From an uncultured Maritalea sp. (GTDB lineage: Bacteria > Pseudomonadota > Alphaproteobacteria > Rhizobiales > Devosiaceae): a stretch of DNA of 20,382 nt. The notes under the pieces were generated by a model. That model was not told where the DNA came from. It was given only the letters and a program-made list of their open reading frames with translations, and searched no databases. This document shows, in pieces, positions 16,136 through 20,382 of this stretch (the stretch's first letter is position 1; the number at the start of each line of letters is the position of its first letter). Position numbers and translations under genes: made by a program. The DNA lies in the NCBI GenBank assembly GCA_913055925.1, contig CAJXLH010000013.1:1-20382 (forward strand). Direction: 5' to 3'.

Positions 16136-17113
16136 TTAGTGGATCAATAATCGCTTGATGGTTTGCCTTGGCAAATCTGCGGGGATGCGCCACCCAAGTC
16201 CGCCCGAGGCGGTTATCGCACGGCTGGTGGTGCTGTCGTCATCAAAGACGAAATCAGCGCTGTAACTGTCATCAGCAATATGGAGGTCAAAATCGTCTGC
16301 CGCCCGCGTTTCAACACTGCCCGTTGTTAAAATAGGGCTCGACATTGAGCCCGCGCGAAGCATCGGCAACGCAATATCAACGCCATAAGTGCTGTCGACA
16401 ACCGCCGTTTTCATGATTTGCAGCGAAGCACTGCCGGATGCAACTGCGGTTAAATCTAAGCTGAACAATTGCCAGTCGGTCGATATACTCGCTGAGCTCG
16501 CCACCAAATACGTTCCGGCCAAACCAATCGGTTCATATAGATAAATGTCAGTTGCGTTTTTACCTGTCGCGCGTCGCAACGCTACAGAAAAACTATACGC
16601 GCCTGGAGCATAAGCAATTGACGCTAGTGTACGCCAACCTTGATAGCCGCCAGCATCACCGCCATTGATCCGAATTGGCTGACTGGTGATGCCGAGAATA
16701 CTTTCGGCACCCAGCACTTCAGCAAACCCAGTTTCAACGCCGACTTGTGCCCAGCCCGCTATTTCAAGAGCAGTTGCTCCGGTTGCTGGTGTTTCGCCCA
16801 AGATATTGTTGCGTGGCAACAGTTCACTTGCACTATCTTCGATGTGAATTCCGGAATTGACGCCTGCAGCAATGTTCGCGCCAAATTGAGTGTAAATGCC
16901 CGGTGTGTCCTGCAGCCACTTTTCGCTGGCCCGCGCAAAACTCGCATTGGGTGAGGCCAAGAGAGCGTCGATGCTTTCATAAACGGTGCCGTTCACATAA
17001 GCGCGGTTTGCGGCAAAATCCACGTCGGCAATGGCCGTTGGGTCAAACCAACTGGTGGGCGATCCTCCGCGTGAAATGCCAAGGCTGGAAGGTGTGAGAG
17101 CTGTGCTCATCAT
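16136..17113 (-). CDS. Phage/GTA-like spike or fibre protein, hypothetical
   Basis: A 325-residue protein with no signal peptide or membrane segment and a composition rich in A, S, G and T, as in beta-structured virion fibres. Its layout recalls phage structural proteins that start with a short anchor (WFDPTAIADVDFAANRAYV), then a FARASEKWLQDTPGIYTQFG stretch like the FxRASxATYxDxxG motif of phage carbohydrate-binding fibres, then SGIHIEDSASELLPRNN (compare the LLIEGxxTNLLxxS motif), then a jelly-roll-like domain (about residues 130-260). The end GLGWRIPADLPRQTIKRLLI resembles the closing segment of such proteins. The ATG overlaps the stop of the preceding spike-base gene by one base. In Rhodobacter capsulatus the matching position holds GhsB (rcc01080), the second capsid head-spike protein. 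Direct homology to GhsB is not established here. Confidence 0.6.
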   Translation of the reverse strand: MMSTALTPSSLGISRGGSPTSWFDPTAIADVDFAANRAYVNGTVYESIDALLASPNASFARASEKWLQDTPGIYTQFGANIAAGVNSGIHIEDSASELLPRNNILGETPATGATALEIAGWAQVGVETGFAEVLGAESILGITSQPIRINGGDAGGYQGWRTLASIAYAPGAYSFSVALRRATGKNATDIYLYEPIGLAGTYLVASSASISTDWQLFSLDLTAVASGSASLQIMKTAVVDSTYGVDIALPMLRAGSMSSPILTTGSVETRAADDFDLHIADDSYSADFVFDDDSTTSRAITASGGLGWRIPADLPRQTIKRLLIH

Positions 17114-17373
17114 TAAGCCAACCCAACAATGTTTGTCGCGGTAGATGCAACTTTCACACGCCGAGCGCGCAGAGGTAAAAGGGTTCCTGCAGAGACGCCA
17201 ACAAATGTGGCATCAGCACCATCCATCATTTGCACAGTAAGATCACCCGCCCCGCCGACATAAATGGCACGCGTGATTTCGGATAAATCCAAGCTATCAT
17301 TTGGCGTTATCGCAAACGCTTTGCTGGCGGGTGAGGTGAGGCTGTTGCTATGGGATGAAAAATTGTCTTGCAC
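17113..17373 (-). CDS. Capsid spike base protein, RCAP_rcc01079 (GhsA) family
   Basis: An 86-residue protein that I recognise as the spike-base family named after R. capsulatus rcc01079 (GhsA), which decorates GTA heads and helps bind the recipient's capsule. Family features are the N-terminal SLTSPASKAFAITPNDSLDL, then ITRAIYVGGAGDLTV, then VSAGTLLPLRARRV and the closing TNIVGLA. It starts at GTG (17373) with GGAG about 8 bases upstream; no ATG is available. The stop overlaps the start of the fibre-like gene (TAATG), so the two are translationally coupled. No other capsid, tail or packaging gene is in the window. In R. capsulatus the spike pair is likewise separate from the main GTA cluster. 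A prophage remnant is the alternative. Confidence 0.72.
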   Translation of the reverse strand: MQDNFSSHSNSLTSPASKAFAITPNDSLDLSEITRAIYVGGAGDLTVQMMDGADATFVGVSAGTLLPLRARRVKVASTATNIVGLA

Positions 17374-17496
17374 GGCAGATCTCCAAATTGGTTCTCACCA
17401 TTTTGAAGCTATTCGCCCAAGCGGGGAAAATTTCGCCCGCGGGAGTGTGCATGTTGCTCTAAATCAATAGGTTAAGCCCGCGGTGCCGGGGATAAC

Positions 17497-18816
17497 TCAC
17501 CCAACTTCTTGGTCTGGCCGGCCGACACAACGATATTTAAACCCGTGCGGTTCAACCTCATCGCGGCGGTAAATGTTTCGCAGATCGACCAAAATCGGTG
17601 TGTTCATTTCGCGTTTCAACCGCGCCAAATCGAGGGCGCGGAACTGGTTCCATTCAGTCACAATGCATACTGCATCTGCGTCTGCCGCCGCCGCGTAAGC
17701 ATTTTCGTGATACTGGATATAGTCCATTTCAAGCTTTGCCTGCGCCATACCTTGCGGGTCATATGCGGTTATCGTCGCGCCAGCATCTTTTAGTGCTTGT
17801 GCAATCGCAATCGATGGGGCGTCGCGCATATCGTCTGTGTTGGGTTTAAAGGTGAGCCCAAGCAGGCAAATGCGTTTGCCGCGCACATCGCCCTCAAGCG
17901 CCGCGATAACCTTTTTGGCCATGGCGCGCTTGCGGCGTGTGTTCACATTGATTGTTGTTTCCACAAGGTTCAACGTTTGCCCAAAATCATCGGCAGTTTT
18001 CACAAGTGCGGTGGTATCTTTAGGGAAACATGAGCCACCAAAACCTGGTCCGCTATGCAAAAATTTTGAACCGATACGCTTGTCCAACCCAATGGTGCGC
18101 GCAACGTCTTGCACATTGGCGCCCACGGCTTCCGCAAGGTCGGCCATTTCGTTGATGAAGGTGATCTTCATCGCCAAAAAGCTATTGCTGGCATATTTGA
18201 TCAGTTCGGCGGTGCGCCGCGAAGTAAAAACCAACGGACCTTTGTTGAGGTAGAGGGGGCGATAAACCTCCGTCATTGGGCCGCGCGCGCGCTCATCCTC
18301 AATGCCCACCACAATGCGGTCAGGGCGCTTAAAGTCATCAATGGCGGCGCCTTCGCGTAAAAATTCCGGATTTGAGGCCACTGCGAAATTCGCTTCCGGG
18401 TTGGCCTGTCGGATAATCCGCTCAACTTCATCGCCAGTGCCAACCGGCACCGTTGATTTTGTGGCCACCACGGTAAAGTCTTTGAGCGATCCGGCAATTT
18501 CTTCGGATGCTTGATAGACATAACTGAGATCGGCATGGCCGTCGCCGCGTCGACTTGGGGTGCCAACCGCGATAAAAACAATCTCGGCGTCCGCGACGGC
18601 TGGGCCCAATTCTGTTGTAAAGGTCAAACGACCCGCCTTGGCGTTGTCGCTCACAATTGCATCAAGGCCGGGTTCATAGATCGGTATTTGCCCGTTCAAA
18701 AGCGCAGCAATTTTTTCGTCGCTTTTGTCAACGCAAGTCACATGATGGCCAAATTCGGCAAAGCACGCGCCGCTCACCAACCCGACATAACCCGCTCCGA
18801 CAATTGTGATTTTCAT
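17497..18816 (-). CDS. ugd: UDP-glucose 6-dehydrogenase
   Basis: A 439-residue NAD-dependent enzyme that oxidises UDP-glucose twice to UDP-glucuronate, a precursor of acidic capsule, exopolysaccharide and lipid sugars. The N-terminal Rossmann motif is VGAGYVGLVSG (6-16). The catalytic Cys263 lies in GPGFGGSCFPKD, with Glu151 in NPEFLREG, Lys207 in ELIKYASN, and the C-terminal UDP-binding domain GLTFKPNTDDMRDAPS. The start is the ATG at 18816: the longer frame begins at a TTG (18831) and adds five residues before the conserved MKITIVGAG, while GGGGAT lies 9 bases before this ATG. No other polysaccharide gene is adjacent, so it stands alone with about 200 bases upstream. Confidence 0.95.
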   Translation of the reverse strand: MKITIVGAGYVGLVSGACFAEFGHHVTCVDKSDEKIAALLNGQIPIYEPGLDAIVSDNAKAGRLTFTTELGPAVADAEIVFIAVGTPSRRGDGHADLSYVYQASEEIAGSLKDFTVVATKSTVPVGTGDEVERIIRQANPEANFAVASNPEFLREGAAIDDFKRPDRIVVGIEDERARGPMTEVYRPLYLNKGPLVFTSRRTAELIKYASNSFLAMKITFINEMADLAEAVGANVQDVARTIGLDKRIGSKFLHSGPGFGGSCFPKDTTALVKTADDFGQTLNLVETTINVNTRRKRAMAKKVIAALEGDVRGKRICLLGLTFKPNTDDMRDAPSIAIAQALKDAGATITAYDPQGMAQAKLEMDYIQYHENAYAAAADADAVCIVTEWNQFRALDLARLKREMNTPILVDLRNIYRRDEVEPHGFKYRCVGRPDQEVG

Positions 18817-18966
18817 GCGCCTGATCCCCAATCCGCCCGAAAGGCTTTTAGTTTGTGTGCAACATCAGCTGCCCGTCAACTTTAAGACGTCCAGTTTACT
18901 AGATCGGATTTGTGACAATTAAGCAAAACCACTTCTGAAGGGGATCATGTGATTGTCAAAAAGGAA

Positions 18967-18987
18967 GGCCGCGCAATGTGCGCGGCC
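18967..18987 (-). terminator. Rho-independent terminator of the cupin-like gene
   Basis: GGCCGCGC (18967-18974) and GCGCGGCC (18980-18987) are perfect 8-base arms around a 5-base loop. Read on the minus strand the stem is followed by TTCCTTTTT, a good termination tail. It lies 28 bases beyond the stop codon of the minus-strand gene at 19016. Confidence 0.88.
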
Positions 18988-19015
18988 CAATTTTCATAAT
19001 TTGCACCCAAAGGCA

Positions 19016-19963
19016 CTAAGCTTGTTTGATTTCCCACTGATCATTTGCAGGGATATCAACGATCTGCGTTAGATCGTCCTTGTCGATGGTGAATGAACAC
19101 ATCATTTTGCGTTCTTGGTCTTTAATCAAGCCAAGCTTCTTGATGCCAAGGGCCGCGGCGCATTTCGCGTAGGCACCAAGACCATCGATGTTTGTTGATT
19201 TTGGTTCCCACCCCATATAGCGACGCATATAGCCATTTGTGTAGTAAACGCCATATTTGCGCTGGGCCGCAGGGGTAAAGAACTCTGTCGTGATTGAAAC
19301 GTTTAGTCCCTCGACATTATCCACACGGTGCGGAGCGTTGAGTTTCCAAGAAAGAGCCTGTCCTGGTTCAAGTAAAACAGATTGTGCTTCGCGGTCCCAT
19401 GCTTCGTCATAGGCGACTTCTTCCTCTGTTTCTTTAAGAATGACACCCTCAAGCGTCTGGTCTGGCAGATGCGTTTTGTTTTCGGCATCGTAGACCCAAA
19501 CCCGCTTTTTGCCGCGCAAGTGCCAAAGGCAAATGTATGGAATGTCTGTGTGATAGAATACGCGTGCATTCGGTGACGAAATCAAAAGGCTTGAATCTCG
19601 TTTAAAGGTTTTGAGCTCCGGGTTCCCAGCTTCAAGCTCTTCAAAGCTCTCATCGATAATGTTTTGCAATTCTGGCGCCACAATATCGAAACGACGCAAA
19701 CACATCCAAACGCGGCCATCGTGGATGGCCTTCAAGACGTCAGCGCCTTTCAGGTCGCCTTTGTCGCCATGACGCCAAACACGCTCTTCGCCTTGCTTTG
19801 TCATTGAATTGAGCATGTAGTATTCGCGCGGATAGCGGTCAATCAGCTCCGCTAGTGCTTCGTCCGTAAAATAGCCGCTCTCATTGAGCTTATGTTGAAT
19901 GCTGACTTGGCCCTTGCCAAATTCATCAGCACTTCCTTGTGACACCTGTGTCCAACGTCCCAT
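19016..19963 (-). CDS. Cupin/JmjC-like protein, putative Fe(II)-dependent oxygenase
   Basis: A 315-residue soluble protein. The centre resembles the cupin-8/JmjC double-stranded beta-helix: an HxD pair in FYHTDIPY (His138, Asp140), then LWHLRGKKRVWVYDA, then PGQALSWKLNAPHRVDN with a possible third metal ligand at His212. This 2-His-1-carboxylate arrangement is that of Fe(II)/2-oxoglutarate dioxygenases; Lys153 or Arg154 could bind the cosubstrate. The C-terminal 80 residues (YTNGYMRRYMG onwards) have no family I recognise. The ATG at 19963 follows a GGAGAGAG ribosome binding site. The gene ends at a clear terminator. The substrate is unknown; a small molecule, a sugar or a protein side chain are all open. 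Confidence 0.72.
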   Translation of the reverse strand: MGRWTQVSQGSADEFGKGQVSIQHKLNESGYFTDEALAELIDRYPREYYMLNSMTKQGEERVWRHGDKGDLKGADVLKAIHDGRVWMCLRRFDIVAPELQNIIDESFEELEAGNPELKTFKRDSSLLISSPNARVFYHTDIPYICLWHLRGKKRVWVYDAENKTHLPDQTLEGVILKETEEEVAYDEAWDREAQSVLLEPGQALSWKLNAPHRVDNVEGLNVSITTEFFTPAAQRKYGVYYTNGYMRRYMGWEPKSTNIDGLGAYAKCAAALGIKKLGLIKDQERKMMCSFTIDKDDLTQIVDIPANDQWEIKQA

Positions 19964-20163
19964 CTTCTCTCTCCAAAAAGATAAATTACCCTGTTAACCT
20001 CGAGCGCTGGGTTCTTTGCCCCATTTTTGCTTCTGGAGAGAGATTAGGCCGGTAAGACGTAAATAGGTGGTGAATCCGTTTGTTTTGAGCAACTGAACAT
20101 CTATTGAAGGTTAATGAGCTCGCCAACAAAACTAGTTAACAACCCATCATTTGAGTGCTTTTT

Positions 20164-20382
20164 CTAAACACGATTTTCCAGACGAAAACTCTCAGGCACC
20201 ATTGGGCCGACTTCGTTCAAAATATGTGCCAGAGCACATTGCGCCATTCGATGGGCGATGCCGAAACTGATTTTGAACCCACCCGTTGCAACGTAAATAC
20301 AGGGCGAGTCAGGTGCTGCGCCCAAAAGCGGGTCGCGACCTTTGGGTTGCATCCGTAAATTTGCCCATCTTTCGCCGACGTC
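20164..20382 (-). CDS. FAD-dependent oxidoreductase of the DAO family (C-terminal fragment)
   Basis: The last 72 codons of a gene that enters from the right edge; the frame is open to the final base. It shows the closing part of the D-amino-acid oxidase (DAO) fold: ERWANLRMQPKGRDPLLGAA matches the substrate-region pattern in which arginine and a proline-glycine turn precede PxxG, and CIYVATGGFKISFGIAH is the C-terminal FAD-binding strand and helix (ATGGFKxSFG). This group includes amino-acid and sarcosine oxidases and the DadA type; which one cannot be told from the tail. Its stop lies 200 bases before the cupin-like gene start on the same strand, with no terminator seen between them. Confidence 0.75.
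   Translation of the reverse strand, partial: DVGERWANLRMQPKGRDPLLGAAPDSPCIYVATGGFKISFGIAHRMAQCALAHILNEVGPMVPESFRLENRV

Noticed and set aside
17435..17490. Two GCCCGCGG words and a short GC hairpin between the spike-base gene and ugd
   Set aside because: Pairing is limited to 4-5 bases and no T-run follows on the minus strand, so I do not call a ugd terminator here.
18817..18831. Five-codon upstream extension of ugd from a TTG
   Set aside because: Known family members begin MKIT(I/V)xGxGYVGL, exactly at the ATG at 18816, which has a purine-rich site upstream.
18913..18958. Inverted repeat TGACAAT ... ATTGTCA upstream of ugd
   Set aside because: Arms are only 7 bases with a 32-base centre; this could arise by chance in an AT-rich spacer and no promoter could be placed around it.
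19964..20163. Spacer between the DAO-type gene and the cupin-like gene checked for small genes or RNA
   Set aside because: No open frame with a ribosome binding site, no stable hairpin and no repeat was seen beyond the GGAG site of the downstream gene.

Overview
The window looks like an ordinary chromosome segment of an alphaproteobacterium, probably a Hyphomicrobiales or related marine or host-associated lineage. It has moderate GC (about half by eye), a tamA-tamB pair, an ugpBAEC-ugpQ operon of rhizobial style, and a two-gene cassette resembling the capsid-spike genes of Rhodobacter-type gene transfer agents (GTA). No rRNA, tRNA, CRISPR array, insertion sequence or integrase was seen. Species cannot be assigned from the sequence alone.

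Layout. Bases 1-2746 (minus strand) carry the outer-membrane assembly pair tamA and the start of tamB, which runs off the left edge. A roughly 310-base divergent region follows, then a plus-strand GH2 beta-mannosidase (3057-5495). It ends one base from the stop codon of a convergent LysR regulator (5497-6393). The LysR gene is divergent from a six-gene plus-strand operon (6532-13349): ugpB, ugpA, ugpE, ugpC, ugpQ and a Na/Pi-cotransporter-family protein with a PhoU-like tail. An orphan oligopeptide-type substrate-binding protein (13474-15108) follows behind a striking 19-base palindrome and faces a convergent IclR-family regulator (15218-16072).

The right third is all on the minus strand: a two-gene spike cassette (16136-17373), UDP-glucose 6-dehydrogenase (17497-18816), a cupin/JmjC-like putative Fe(II) dioxygenase (19016-19963), and the C-terminus of a DAO-type FAD oxidoreductase that enters from the right edge (20164-20382).

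How the genes fit together. The ugp operon should import glycerol-3-phosphate and glycerophosphodiesters, cleave the diesters with UgpQ, and, by inference, dispose of surplus phosphate through the co-transcribed Na/Pi-family protein. The divergent LysR gene and a perfect T-N11-A palindrome in the shared promoter suggest substrate-responsive control rather than, or besides, PhoB; no convincing Pho box was seen. A 13-pair hairpin after ugpB probably sets a high ratio of binding protein to permease. The most unusual item is the spike-base and fibre-like pair, phage or GTA capsid-decoration genes sitting alone beside a capsule-precursor gene. Several starts are non-ATG (tamA, lysR, the spike-base gene), and two long open frames (beta-mannosidase, ugd) need trimming to internal ATG starts.
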